A stretch of 64,000 bases of DNA, taken from assembly GCA_016712225.1 (NCBI GenBank), contig JADJRL010000003.1, positions 62,001 through 126,000 of the forward strand, written 5' to 3'. The notes beneath the pieces were generated by a model that had not been told where the DNA came from, did not search any database, and worked only from the letters and a program-made list of their open reading frames with translations. Of the stretch, positions 1-9,274 are shown one piece after another. The DNA is from Candidatus Defluviibacterium haderslevense. Its GTDB lineage: Bacteria; Bacteroidota; Bacteroidia; Chitinophagales; Saprospiraceae. The position numbers and the translations under genes were made by a program. How positions within the stretch are numbered: position 1 is the stretch's first letter; each line of letters starts with the position of its first letter.

Positions 1-41
1 TATAATTTATTGACAACACAATCTCACAAGCCGAGCGTCCT

Positions 42-3000
42 TTACCTCAACAACGTAGCATCTCCCGTCACTTTATGATATCCCCGGGCCTTGTCACGCC
101 ATTCGACGATATAAACAAAAACATCTGGATTGACTGGCACACCTCGAAACATTCCATCCCATCCGTATTGTGGATCATTGGGAAGAATATTTTTTTGTTC
201 AAACATGAGCTCACCCCATCGATCATATACAGCAAACAGATCAATCATATGCACATCTTCATTGGAAAATACAACGAGTCTGTCATTGACCTGATCTCCA
301 TTCGGTGAGAATACATTGGGTACATAAACTTCACCTTCATGAGCTATCATTAAAACCAAATATTCAATGGAATCGCAGCCGGATGAACTGCGATGATTAA
401 ATTCATAAACACCACTTTCTTCATAACGACGGTGATCCGCTGACCAGTAAAAATTACCCAAAGCACACAAAGTATCACTAAAATGGTATTCAGGGTGTAT
501 GATAAGTTGCATTAGGTAATTGGAATCACAACCTTCATGAGTCACTGTGTCGAAGCGATAACTTCCACTTGTACGATAATTTTTTCCATTAACTGACCAG
601 GTGTATTCCACGCAACTTTCAATGGTATCAAGTAGATGATACTCTGGTCGAATTCTAAGATTAACATTTAATGTGGAATCACATCCGAATTGATTTGCAC
701 GATTTAATAGAATACTTGCCGATTTGTTTTGTTCATTAAATATTTGTTGGTGTATGATAACATTTCCTCCCGGACAAATAGATGTATCCAATTTTCCTGT
801 CGAATTGGGACGCACACTTAAATGGATATCAATGATAGAATCACAACCAAATTCGTTGGCTCCATATCGAATGATCTGACCATTTTGTTTTGACTCATCA
901 AATTTTTGATTGTATAACATTACGAAATCACCAGGACAAATTGAAGTATCGATGGTAGCTTTGGTCAGTGGCAATAAATTCACATTGACATGTAAAATAG
1001 AATCACAACCAAATTGATTGGCGCCAGTTAAATTTATTTGACCGTTCAATTTGGTTTCATCGAAGCGTTGATTGTGAAGTACAATATATGATCCGGTACA
1101 GATGGACGTATCCAGATTGGACTGTGAGAATGGAAGTATCCTGAGATTAACATGAATCGAAGAATCGCATCCAGTGTAATTTGCTCCTGGCAACAGGATT
1201 ACACCAGAGGTATGCATTTCATCGAAAGTCTGATTATGTATTATGATTTTTCCTGCAGTACAAACTGAAGTATCCAGTTGAGACGCTGCGATTGGATAAA
1301 AATTTAATTGAACTTGAATTGTAGAATCACAACCTCTATGATTTCCACCAAATAATTTAATAGTTCCAGTTGGATTGTTTTCATCAAAAGTTTGATTATG
1401 GATCACCAATTTTTCTCCTTTGCATATTGTCGTATCCAAATTAGCATTTGTTGGACTTAAAAAATTAGTGTTGACTAAAATTAGGGAATCACAACCATAA
1501 CCACGTGTATTCGGCATGCTGATCAATCCTGTTGGATTTGAAATAGAAAACCAAGTGCCCCCTACTTTTATGGAATCATAATTACATAACACATAGGTTA
1601 CGGTATCGGGCTTAATTTGATTGCATGATAACAAACCAAAGTCTAATGAAAAATCATTTTCTCCATCTCTTCCACTAAGATAATTAAGTGCTATTTTTTC
1701 TTGATATCGTGCAGATAATGGTAAGGTTTGGGATGCGTCAGAATCGTTTTCCGAATTTCCAAAATTCACTCTTGATTGAAACTTGGTTGTTGTGTAACTT
1801 TTGTTATTTAAAATGAGTTGTTTATTGAGGTAGTTGCTATCCGCACCAATTTGAATGGTATAATAAGTATAGGGATCTAAATTTCTAAAATAATATAAAC
1901 CATTTGTATCACTAACTGTCTGCTTTATTAAAGAATCTTTTTGATTGTATATCAACACTGGAATGTTTGCCATTGATGGTTCTCCCGGATCTTGCACACC
2001 ATCCAAATCCTTATCATTCCAAATATAATTTCCAATACTAACGCCAATCCCTTTGCCACTTGAAGCAGCTATCAGTAATTCGATATCTCCTAGCCCAGTG
2101 GCTTTTCCAAAGGTTCCATATTCACCTGTGTAAATATTATAGTTAACTTTTTTTGTACCTAATGAATTGTCTAATTGACTCCATCCGTTGGACCACACAT
2201 TAGCAGGATCCATTAATGTTGCAATGATGGTATTATAACTCGGATGTGCGGCTAAGGAGCCAAGTGCGCTTTCCTGATGACTATAAAATCCATCTTGAAA
2301 ATAAAATTCTCCACCACAAACTCCCTGATTGTTGTTTTTGCCTTGAGTAGTGTAAAATCCTGAAGTCCCGTTTTGTTCCAATAAATATTCACCTTTAAGT
2401 TTGAATAATTTAAGATTATCCCCACCCGCAAATGTGATATAACGTAAATTATCTTTGGTGTTCGTACCATAATCACGACCTCCTGTTTGGTGACCATACC
2501 GATCACCAAGTGAAATAATCATGTTACCTTCAGAATCAAATTCAATATCAGACAACACTGGTACCGGTCCACATACTACATCATTGAATATACTGAATTT
2601 ATAAAAATCGCGATTCCAAGGACGAAACGTTCCACAATAATTATCATTCAAAAAACCTTTAAAATAATTTAAATCAAATTCAACTTCTTTTTTAAAACCA
2701 CCATTGGCATAAGTATAAACTGTGGCTCTAAGATCGTCACTGTTATTGGTGGATTCAGCAGAGCAAACTCCACCAACAAATATTTTTCCATCTCTGTATT
2801 TAAGTCCCCAAGGTCGCCAATCAACATATATCGAACAACCGGGATCTGGTATTGGAATCTCTTTAACGCGATCTGCAGTTATGGGTAATTGGAGTGGATT
2901 TCCAATGGCGATCGTGACCAAAGAACGATTATATAAATTAACCACATAAAGCGTATCGCCTGCGTCGTTGAGATCAATATCACCTAATCCCCATTTGCCA

Positions 3001-4220
3001 ATTTTATCAAATGTTGAGGAATCATGTGAAGCATCATTTGGACTAAAAGGCAGGTTTCTAAATAATGTGGATTCATCTCCTGTTTGAATACCAAATGAAT
3101 CTAAATTAAGCAATATTTTTGTTCTACCATAATACCGATAATTGGGTGCCATTTGAGGATTGGGTAGAAAATTATTTAGATCTGTAACATAAACAGCGCC
3201 AAGACCACCGGGACCCAAAGATGCATTTCGTTTCAGAAAAGAACCGGAATACAACATCCTCGTTTCTTTTTGAAAACCAAGTCCCCAAATCGAACCCGTT
3301 TCACCTGCACTGGCAGCATAGTAATTTCCATTGGATCCTAAACGTGGACCACCCTCAGTAGTAGAATAATGATTGACGACCAAAGTCGGTTCATTGTATG
3401 CTGGACTCATGGGGTTAAGAGCATCTCCTTTGACAAAAACACTGGTAACCATCCAAGGTTGTGGGTCTATTAAATCATTCAATTGAAAAATACCAAGATC
3501 GACTGCACAATTTCCTACTGCAGCAATTTGGGTTCGAGTTTTATTTTCCAATCCAGGATTGGCATCGAACAATCCTGAAGGAATCTGATATTCCACTCTC
3601 ATTTTTTGCCCTGCGGTTAATTGTTCTACAGACCAAAGCCCTTTGGTTTTTGTGGTCGTTACAGCTTGAAGTTGCTTTGCATCATTATACAATCGCACTT
3701 CAATACCCTGAATGCCATTTTCAGAACTTTCCTGAATTCCGTTGTTATTAAAGTCTGAAAACACCTTTCCGCCAATAGCCTGAGTACCTAAACAAATGGG
3801 CGGATCACAAGGTATAGGCAATATCACATTATATGGATTAGAAGAACAAGCACCAGAAACAAATGAAGCATCAATTGTATAATTTGCACCATCAGGATCT
3901 AAAATAAACTGCACATATGGAGGGCAACCTTTTAAAAACGGATCGAATATTTTGGTCATTCCTTTAAGACGAACTTGAATTTTATCACCTGGTGTTGCCA
4001 TAGTCCATGATAGAAAAACGGCAACAATCACCTTGGATTGATTTCCAGTACGTGCGCCGTATTCACAATCGCCAATGATGACTCGGTCAATGTTTAATGA
4101 ACAAAGGGCTGAAGGAGCCGATGTAATGGCATTCAAATTACCCGTCAAATGTCCTCCTAACAAAGACAAACTCCAGATCAAGTTCAAGATAAATACATTA
4201 ATAAATGTCTGTTTATTCAT
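42..4220 (-). CDS. Large secreted T9SS type B cargo protein with SdrD-B domains and eight GCDS repeats
   Basis: About 1392 residues. The ATG at 4220 is chosen because a hydrophobic signal sequence follows directly; an ATG at 4226 and a TTG at 4235 are alternatives. Order of parts: signal peptide; SdrD-B-like domain at about 150-220 (FNNNGIQESSENG); a propeller-like region at about 264-724 describing ordered beta segments; a second SdrD-B at about 731-797 (DKDLDGVQDPGEP); eight units of roughly 50-60 residues ending in GCDS at about 861-1297; then a gliding-motility type C-terminal domain (VPNVFSPNGDQVND, YDRWGE) at about 1297-1392, the T9SS type B signal. The protein is expected to be secreted or attached at the cell surface. 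The propeller-like region is clearly related to that of the 2765-residue protein at 42944-51241. The function is unknown; adhesion or a structural role is a guess. Confidence 0.85.
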   Translation of the reverse strand: MNKQTFINVFILNLIWSLSLLGGHLTGNLNAITSAPSALCSLNIDRVIIGDCEYGARTGNQSKVIVAVFLSWTMATPGDKIQVRLKGMTKIFDPFLKGCPPYVQFILDPDGANYTIDASFVSGACSSNPYNVILPIPCDPPICLGTQAIGGKVFSDFNNNGIQESSENGIQGIEVRLYNDAKQLQAVTTTKTKGLWSVEQLTAGQKMRVEYQIPSGLFDANPGLENKTRTQIAAVGNCAVDLGIFQLNDLIDPQPWMVTSVFVKGDALNPMSPAYNEPTLVVNHYSTTEGGPRLGSNGNYYAASAGETGSIWGLGFQKETRMLYSGSFLKRNASLGPGGLGAVYVTDLNNFLPNPQMAPNYRYYGRTKILLNLDSFGIQTGDESTLFRNLPFSPNDASHDSSTFDKIGKWGLGDIDLNDAGDTLYVVNLYNRSLVTIAIGNPLQLPITADRVKEIPIPDPGCSIYVDWRPWGLKYRDGKIFVGGVCSAESTNNSDDLRATVYTYANGGFKKEVEFDLNYFKGFLNDNYCGTFRPWNRDFYKFSIFNDVVCGPVPVLSDIEFDSEGNMIISLGDRYGHQTGGRDYGTNTKDNLRYITFAGGDNLKLFKLKGEYLLEQNGTSGFYTTQGKNNNQGVCGGEFYFQDGFYSHQESALGSLAAHPSYNTIIATLMDPANVWSNGWSQLDNSLGTKKVNYNIYTGEYGTFGKATGLGDIELLIAASSGKGIGVSIGNYIWNDKDLDGVQDPGEPSMANIPVLIYNQKDSLIKQTVSDTNGLYYFRNLDPYTYYTIQIGADSNYLNKQLILNNKSYTTTKFQSRVNFGNSENDSDASQTLPLSARYQEKIALNYLSGRDGENDFSLDFGLLSCNQIKPDTVTYVLCNYDSIKVGGTWFSISNPTGLISMPNTRGYGCDSLILVNTNFLSPTNANLDTTICKGEKLVIHNQTFDENNPTGTIKLFGGNHRGCDSTIQVQLNFYPIAASQLDTSVCTAGKIIIHNQTFDEMHTSGVILLPGANYTGCDSSIHVNLRILPFSQSNLDTSICTGSYIVLHNQRFDETKLNGQINLTGANQFGCDSILHVNVNLLPLTKATIDTSICPGDFVMLYNQKFDESKQNGQIIRYGANEFGCDSIIDIHLSVRPNSTGKLDTSICPGGNVIIHQQIFNEQNKSASILLNRANQFGCDSTLNVNLRIRPEYHLLDTIESCVEYTWSVNGKNYRTSGSYRFDTVTHEGCDSNYLMQLIIHPEYHFSDTLCALGNFYWSADHRRYEESGVYEFNHRSSSGCDSIEYLVLMIAHEGEVYVPNVFSPNGDQVNDRLVVFSNEDVHMIDLFAVYDRWGELMFEQKNILPNDPQYGWDGMFRGVPVNPDVFVYIVEWRDKARGYHKVTGDATLLR

Positions 4221-4235
4221 GAGCATATCATTCAA

Positions 4236-4667
4236 TCACATGATTTGATCACTAAAGGTATGAAAAAATTGTTCTTTAAGTTAAAACCAAATAAAATTTG
4301 TTTCGTCTACTATCTGGAAACGTGAGACTATAAGCTGATTTGGTAATAGCAAATAATTGAAATGATAGAATTACATCGGGTATGTTACAAAAACAAAATA
4401 TAATGATCACTTTAGTTTGCCCCGAATCCTAAAAAAATTATGAGTAAATATCCCAACCACCAAATCTATATATTTTTGGAAGTTATATAGTCCAAATAAG
4501 TGCATTTTTGGGCGTTAAGTATACAAAACATGTTATGGATTCGCTTTGATTTTTTTTGGAAGTCACTAACCTAAAGGATTTTCCCAACTACATTCATTTT
4601 ACCTATTCGTAATAAGCACCTAACCAATAAAAACATTAAATTTGTTCGACATTTAAAAAAAATACAT
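4236..4667. other. Gene-free AT-rich intergenic region
   Basis: These 432 bases separate the divergent cargo gene and the TfoX-like gene. I see no convincing ORF, RNA or terminator. A -7-like TAAATTTG at 4637-4644 points to the TfoX-like gene but lacks a good -33 partner. A short direct repeat (TTTTTGGAAGT) occurs near 4470 and 4552; it is too short to interpret. Confidence 0.5.
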
Positions 4668-5015
4668 ATGGCTTTCAACGAATCCTTAGCCAACCGAATC
4701 AGAATTGCATTAGGACATTTATCCAATGTCGAAGAAAAACACATGTTTGGAGGTGTCTGTTTTATGGTTAATGATAAAATGTGTGTCGGAGTCGTAAAAG
4801 ACGATATGATGTGTCGCATCGATCCGGCATTAGATCATGAAGTTCTCGAAAAACCAGGATGCAGACCCATGGATTTTACACATCGCCCCATGAAGGGATA
4901 TGTTTATATTAATGAGGAAGGAAGAGCATCCAAAAAAGATTTTGATTATTGGATAGGATTGTGTCTTGAATTTAATTCAAGAGCGAAACAGAGTAAAAAG
5001 AAAAATAAGAAATAA
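4668..5015 (+). CDS. TfoX N-terminal domain family protein
   Basis: 115 residues. The N-terminal half matches the TfoX/Sxy N domain: an initial helix, then KHMFGGVCFMVNDKMCVGV, a DDMMCRID strand, and the RPMKGYVYINEEG segment followed by a helix with a conserved Trp (YWIG). The C-terminus is a short Lys-rich tail. It has only the N-terminal TfoX domain, not the C-terminal domain of enterobacterial Sxy, so a competence role should not be assumed; stand-alone proteins of this kind are of unknown function. It is a single gene with an ATG start, convergent with the TPR membrane protein downstream. Family assignment is firm; role is not. Confidence 0.85.
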   Translation: MAFNESLANRIRIALGHLSNVEEKHMFGGVCFMVNDKMCVGVVKDDMMCRIDPALDHEVLEKPGCRPMDFTHRPMKGYVYINEEGRASKKDFDYWIGLCLEFNSRAKQSKKKNKK

Positions 5016-5109
5016 AATTTTTATTATACCCTATGTCTTCCAACAAAAAGAAATTAATGAAGAAGAATTAAGAAATTAAATAGAGTTACATCCACAATTA
5101 CTAATCACA

Positions 5110-5835
5110 TTACTTGAGATAACTTTTAATTTTATCTACTTTATTTTTAGCTATGAATTCCTTCTCTTCCAATTCTTTGAATATGGGCTTTGCCAAATTC
5201 TTGTTTTTTTCCATTAAATGAATAATCATTAATTGATATAAAGAAGGGTCATGAAATTGTGAGTCTCCCAATGAAACAATGTGTCCAAATTTTATCTTAG
5301 CTTCTGCATAGTCTTTGTATGCCATAGCAATATGGCCCAAATAGTATTGACTTTTCATGGCAAGACTATCAACATTTAATAATCTTGTAAATAATATTTT
5401 GGCATCCTCCCAATGCTCTTCTTCAAAATAATACAATGCACTGTCTAAAGAACTCAATGAGTCTTTCTCAGCACGTGTGATATTGCTGTATGGCTTTTCA
5501 TTAAGCGTTGCATAAATCTCATCAGGGGAAAATCGATCCGGCGAAAATATTTTATAAAGCAAAAAACCTCCCACCGCAATGATAAAAATAGCGGCAATCC
5601 TTCTAATGGAAAACAATTTCCTTCCAATAGATTGTGACTTATTCTGGCTCAACGATTCCAATTGTTGTCGTACTTCCAATTCAATAAATGACTTCGCGAT
5701 CGTATGTGCCAATGGATAATCGCGAACAGCACTTGCCAATGTTTCGTCAGTTTGCATAGCAAGTTCAAACGAAGTTCGCTCCTCGTCTGTGAGTTTATGA
5801 TTTAAATAATCTTCTATATGGTCGAAATAATCCAT
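5110..5835 (-). CDS. Membrane TPR protein, probable anti-sigma-like partner of the upstream sigma factor
   Basis: 241 residues from the ATG at 5835, two bases past the stop codon of the sigma factor; a longer frame exists upstream but would overlap that gene. The first ~75 residues are helical and cytoplasmic in character (IEDYLNHKLTDEER, a pattern common at the start of Bacteroidota anti-sigma or zinc-finger-less regulators). One membrane segment lies at about 78-97, followed by an extracytoplasmic part with two or three TPR-like helix pairs (ALYYFEEEHWEDAKILF, YYLGHIAMAYKDYAEAKIKF). Translational coupling to the sigma gene and the membrane topology suggest it holds the sigma factor in check and senses an envelope signal. 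No anti-sigma domain is recognisable by eye, so that role is inference. Confidence 0.7.
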   Translation of the reverse strand: MDYFDHIEDYLNHKLTDEERTSFELAMQTDETLASAVRDYPLAHTIAKSFIELEVRQQLESLSQNKSQSIGRKLFSIRRIAAIFIIAVGGFLLYKIFSPDRFSPDEIYATLNEKPYSNITRAEKDSLSSLDSALYYFEEEHWEDAKILFTRLLNVDSLAMKSQYYLGHIAMAYKDYAEAKIKFGHIVSLGDSQFHDPSLYQLMIIHLMEKNKNLAKPIFKELEEKEFIAKNKVDKIKSYLK

Positions 5836-5837
5836 GT

Positions 5838-6419
5838 TCAAATCAGTTGATCTTTTAAATGCGGATGAGCATGCAGGTAGTCTAATAATTCTTTGAAACA
5901 CTGACTTTTTTTCTTTCTGGCCATGCCTTCAGATTGATAATTCAACTTCTCTGCGATTTCAACCATTGAAAATCCATTAGCCCAATGCATCAATACATCT
6001 TTACAGTTAGACCTCAATAAGCTTAATAATTCAATCAGTACCTTCCTTCGTTCCTTGGTCAAAAAAAGTGATTCGGGTTCTTCCTTGGTGACCCCTTGAT
6101 GAATGTCCATATCAAAAGACTCATAATGCGATGCCAGCTTCTTCTTCAATTCTGCAAACCATAAATACTTAGCGATACCCATTAAATACGGATTCAAGTC
6201 ACCTGCTAAAGTTGAAGAATGATCCGAAAATCCCGTTTTAACAAACTGTACGATCATATCATTAAAAACAAGCAAAGCTTCATCCAAGCTTCCTTGATGA
6301 TTCATCACATACTTACAGACAGTGCCTTTTAACATGGTATCATGATATATGGAACTTATGACTTGAGATCTTGTCCCCTCATTCAGTCTGATTGCCTTCA
6401 CTGCTTCCTCAATGCTCAA
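5838..6419 (-). CDS. Sigma-70 family (ECF-like) RNA polymerase sigma factor
   Basis: 193 residues. There is no ATG: a TTG at 6419 follows an in-frame stop almost at once (6423-6425), so it is the probable start. Region 2-like sequence lies in the first half (ALLVFNDMIVQFVKTGF, then the YLMGIAKYLWFAELKKK helix). A region 4-like helix-turn-helix lies at about 150-185 (MVEIAEKLNYQSEGMARKKK). This is the layout of the short Bacteroidota ECF-type sigma factors that sit beside TPR membrane proteins. It is the first gene of a two-gene minus-strand unit and is divergent from the CHAT gene, whose promoter lies 70-100 bases away. Target genes cannot be read from the sequence; the divergent CHAT gene is the obvious candidate. 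Confidence 0.75.
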   Translation of the reverse strand: MSIEEAVKAIRLNEGTRSQVISSIYHDTMLKGTVCKYVMNHQGSLDEALLVFNDMIVQFVKTGFSDHSSTLAGDLNPYLMGIAKYLWFAELKKKLASHYESFDMDIHQGVTKEEPESLFLTKERRKVLIELLSLLRSNCKDVLMHWANGFSMVEIAEKLNYQSEGMARKKKSQCFKELLDYLHAHPHLKDQLI

Positions 6420-6490
6420 ATGTCATTATTTATGATATGTCTCAATTTCCAAATAGGATACCCTTTAGAGGGTAAAAATACAAAAAAAGT

Positions 6491-6519
6491 TTTGCGGATT
6501 TAAAAATTTATTATATTTG
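6491..6519 (+). promoter_or_regulatory. Bacteroidota-type promoter for the CHAT gene
   Basis: TTTG at 6491-6494 and TATATTTG at 6512-6519, with a 17-base spacer, close to the TTTG / TAnnTTTG consensus of the primary Bacteroidota sigma factor. The predicted leader to the start at 6585 is about 60 bases. Confidence 0.55.
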
Positions 6520-6584
6520 ATGGTAACAATTGTTTTAAAATTCTACATATAACACAGATAAGTCAAAACAAGAATTAGACAAAT

Positions 6585-9269
6585 ATGGGTTTGGATCAAA
6601 AATTGAATCATTTTATGTGCATTAGACCTATTGTCTTTATCTTGTTAATATTACTACTGCCTTTTCATTCGACAGCACAGCTTAGTCCGGAGACCTTGGA
6701 TACCCTGGATCAATTGTTTAAAGAAAAAAATTATGTTGCATTTCTTACCAAGATTAGAAAAACAGAAGAAAAAAATACAAAGTCAGATGATATCCGATGT
6801 GATCTGGAAGACATGACTCATTTTGTAGAAAGGCAAATTATTACTAATGATCCAAATATTATATTTGAAAAGCGAAAAACAAATATGCGTCATGCTTTCA
6901 TATATAAGAAATTGGGTGATTATCAAACGGCTTTAAAATACTATTTAATTGCTCATAGTTTAGTTGAAGATAAAGATTGTTTGGATACATTTGCATGGTT
7001 CATTGAAAATGAAATTTGCAATATTTATACTCGATTAGGTAATTTTGAAGCAGGAAAATATTTTAGTTTACTCACTGAAAATAGTTTGATCTACTATCAA
7101 AGCTGGGAGAATTTAAGTAGGTTTTATTCAAACGAAGGAAGCAGATTGTATTGGTCTAATAATTTATCAGAATCTAAAAGAATTTACTTAGAAGGACTTA
7201 ATATAGCTAGCCTATATGAATATAATCGAGGAATTTTATCCAATTCTCAAGGTTTGGTCCAAATATATCTAACATTAAATCAAAAAGATTCAGCCAAATT
7301 TTATTTAGATCTAGGAGAAAAAAAATTACCGTCTCTTGAGGATGATAAATATTATTTAGGATATAGGTCTGATTTTGAGGATAAAAAATCAAAGTATTAC
7401 AAATTATTAAAGGATTACTCTCAGTTTGGGATTTGGTCCAGAAAATCAATTGCAACTTTATTAGAACAATACAATGGCAATTCCAAATCAAGAGAAATTG
7501 CAAAATCCTGTTTTGTTCAGGGAATGAATTATTTTGAACAAAATAAACTTGATTCCGCAGAAATATATTATCAAAACGGAATGCAGTTTCTTATACCTAA
7601 CAAAATTAATATATTACTTCCCGAAAATCGCAACCAATTATATCCTGAAAATACATTTATTGAATTGTTTGATTTAAAATCAAAAATATTACATCAACAA
7701 TACAATCAATCACAATTAAAAGATGCAAAAAAAAGAATTAATTACCTCCTAGAAGCAATTCAATATAATGAACTCATTTTATGGATGTTAAATAATACAA
7801 TGCAGGATTTACTAAGTGATGAAACTAAATTATCATCTATTTCACAAAGTAAATTATATGTAGGACAGGGTTTAGAATTTATATTTAAGTTATTATTTAA
7901 TTTGGCAATTAATGATAACGACAGCTTGATTAGAACTTATTTCAATTATTCGAAGTCACAGCTAGTCAACACTAAAATACAAAATAAACATGATGTTGAT
8001 AAACAAGATTTTAAGACAAAAGAAAAAATAAGAGCCCTTCATGATAGCATTATTACAATTGAATCACTGGAAGAGAAAACGGACGATCAAAACCTTCGAT
8101 TAATTCAATTTAAATTTGAAATTGAAAACATTCTTAAACATTTAGAACAAAGTATATTAAACAAGATTTATCCAAAAAATTATATAGAATATTCGGTTCA
8201 ACAGGATTATATTTACAGATTAGCTCAATTAAATAACAAGATCTATTTTGATCGAATTGGAGAAACAGCTAAATTTGACAGCTTATTTAAAATATTTATT
8301 GATACTTTAGTCAATAAAGATCCAAACCAAGATGCTCCGATCTACAAACAAATATCTGACTTCCTATTGCAGGGAATAGATTCCATTCTACCCTATGAAT
8401 TTACAGTTATTCCTGATGCCAATATTTCATTTATCCCATTCGACTGTTTAAAAGATCCATTTAATAAAAATTTAATTGAGTACCATTTGATCAGTTATTC
8501 ACATACTTATGGAAATTCAATATCAAAAGACCATTCCAATTCAAAGGAGATATTTACGCTAGCTCCTCAATACCCCCCTTGCCTTAATTTACCTTCAATA
8601 GAAAGAGGTTCCTTTTATGAACTTAAGCATTCTTTAGAAGAATGTCAAAGTATCCAGAATTATTACCCTGACGCGAAATCATTAAGTCGACATATTACTA
8701 AAAATAATCTATTAGACACATTAACCAATGCTTCCATCTTTCATTTTGCCGGACATGGGAAAGTTAGTAATGATTCTTCCTATTTACTCCTGGCTAATAA
8801 TCAAGAGCATCTTCGCTACGAAGATATCAGTAATTATTATAATAACTTGGATTTAGTCGTATTAAGCGCTTGTGAAACGGGTCTTGGAGCATGGAATCCT
8901 GGTGATGGATCCAAAAGCTTAGCAAAGGCCTTTATTGAATCAGGCACTGGTGCAGTTGTATATAGCCTTTGGAATATGAATGATATTTCAACCCAGAAGA
9001 TCATGGGCTATTTTTATCAATATCTTTCAAAAGGTCAAGCAAAAGATGAAGCCCTTAGAAATGCCAAACTTTCTTATATCAATGAATTTTCAGGAGATAA
9101 AAAACAAAATTTTTATTGGGCAGGATTTGTTGCCACAGGTGATATGGCACCGATTCTACATACGAATCCTATACTTCATTTTTTTCAAAATTATTGGGTC
9201 AATGGGGTAATGTTTTGCACAATTTTAATCATATCTATAATATATCTAACTACAAAACGAAAAAATTAA
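6585..9269 (+). CDS. Exported TPR-CHAT domain protein (caspase-like), membrane anchored
   Basis: 894 residues. An N-terminal signal sequence (IVFILLILLLPF, then STAQ) is followed by a long helical region with TPR-like repeats to about 550 (for example YKKLGDYQTALKYYLIAH) and a C-terminal CHAT domain at about 570-860. The caspase-type dyad is present: His724 in HFAGHG (720-725) and Cys763 in LSACETGLG. Other CHAT hallmarks are DGSKSLAKAFIESG and the WAGF segment. A hydrophobic helix near 870-888 followed by TKRKN would anchor the C-terminus with its tail in the cytoplasm, so the protease faces the periplasm. A second ATG at 6615 is possible. The stop codon is five bases before the next gene, indicating an operon. 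CHAT proteins are cysteine peptidases; the substrate here is unknown, and the next gene product is one candidate. Confidence 0.85.
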   Translation: MGLDQKLNHFMCIRPIVFILLILLLPFHSTAQLSPETLDTLDQLFKEKNYVAFLTKIRKTEEKNTKSDDIRCDLEDMTHFVERQIITNDPNIIFEKRKTNMRHAFIYKKLGDYQTALKYYLIAHSLVEDKDCLDTFAWFIENEICNIYTRLGNFEAGKYFSLLTENSLIYYQSWENLSRFYSNEGSRLYWSNNLSESKRIYLEGLNIASLYEYNRGILSNSQGLVQIYLTLNQKDSAKFYLDLGEKKLPSLEDDKYYLGYRSDFEDKKSKYYKLLKDYSQFGIWSRKSIATLLEQYNGNSKSREIAKSCFVQGMNYFEQNKLDSAEIYYQNGMQFLIPNKINILLPENRNQLYPENTFIELFDLKSKILHQQYNQSQLKDAKKRINYLLEAIQYNELILWMLNNTMQDLLSDETKLSSISQSKLYVGQGLEFIFKLLFNLAINDNDSLIRTYFNYSKSQLVNTKIQNKHDVDKQDFKTKEKIRALHDSIITIESLEEKTDDQNLRLIQFKFEIENILKHLEQSILNKIYPKNYIEYSVQQDYIYRLAQLNNKIYFDRIGETAKFDSLFKIFIDTLVNKDPNQDAPIYKQISDFLLQGIDSILPYEFTVIPDANISFIPFDCLKDPFNKNLIEYHLISYSHTYGNSISKDHSNSKEIFTLAPQYPPCLNLPSIERGSFYELKHSLEECQSIQNYYPDAKSLSRHITKNNLLDTLTNASIFHFAGHGKVSNDSSYLLLANNQEHLRYEDISNYYNNLDLVVLSACETGLGAWNPGDGSKSLAKAFIESGTGAVVYSLWNMNDISTQKIMGYFYQYLSKGQAKDEALRNAKLSYINEFSGDKKQNFYWAGFVATGDMAPILHTNPILHFFQNYWVNGVMFCTILIISIIYLTTKRKN

Positions 9270-9274
9270 TTAAT

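Noticed and set aside
330..1640. Regular repeats that might suggest a CRISPR array
   Set aside because: The units are about 150-180 bases, in frame, and encode similar protein modules; there are no short identical repeats with unique spacers and no cas genes.
4236..4667. Possible small RNA or riboswitch upstream of the TfoX-like gene
   Set aside because: No stable hairpin, terminator or known riboswitch motif could be seen.
4668..5015. Competence regulator (sxy/tfoX) assignment
   Set aside because: Only the N-terminal TfoX domain is present and Bacteroidota proteins of this type have no shown competence role, so no symbol was given.
6585..9269. Type III-E CRISPR TPR-CHAT (Craspase) protein
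   Set aside because: No Cas genes or array are near, and this protein has a signal peptide and membrane anchor that Craspase lacks.
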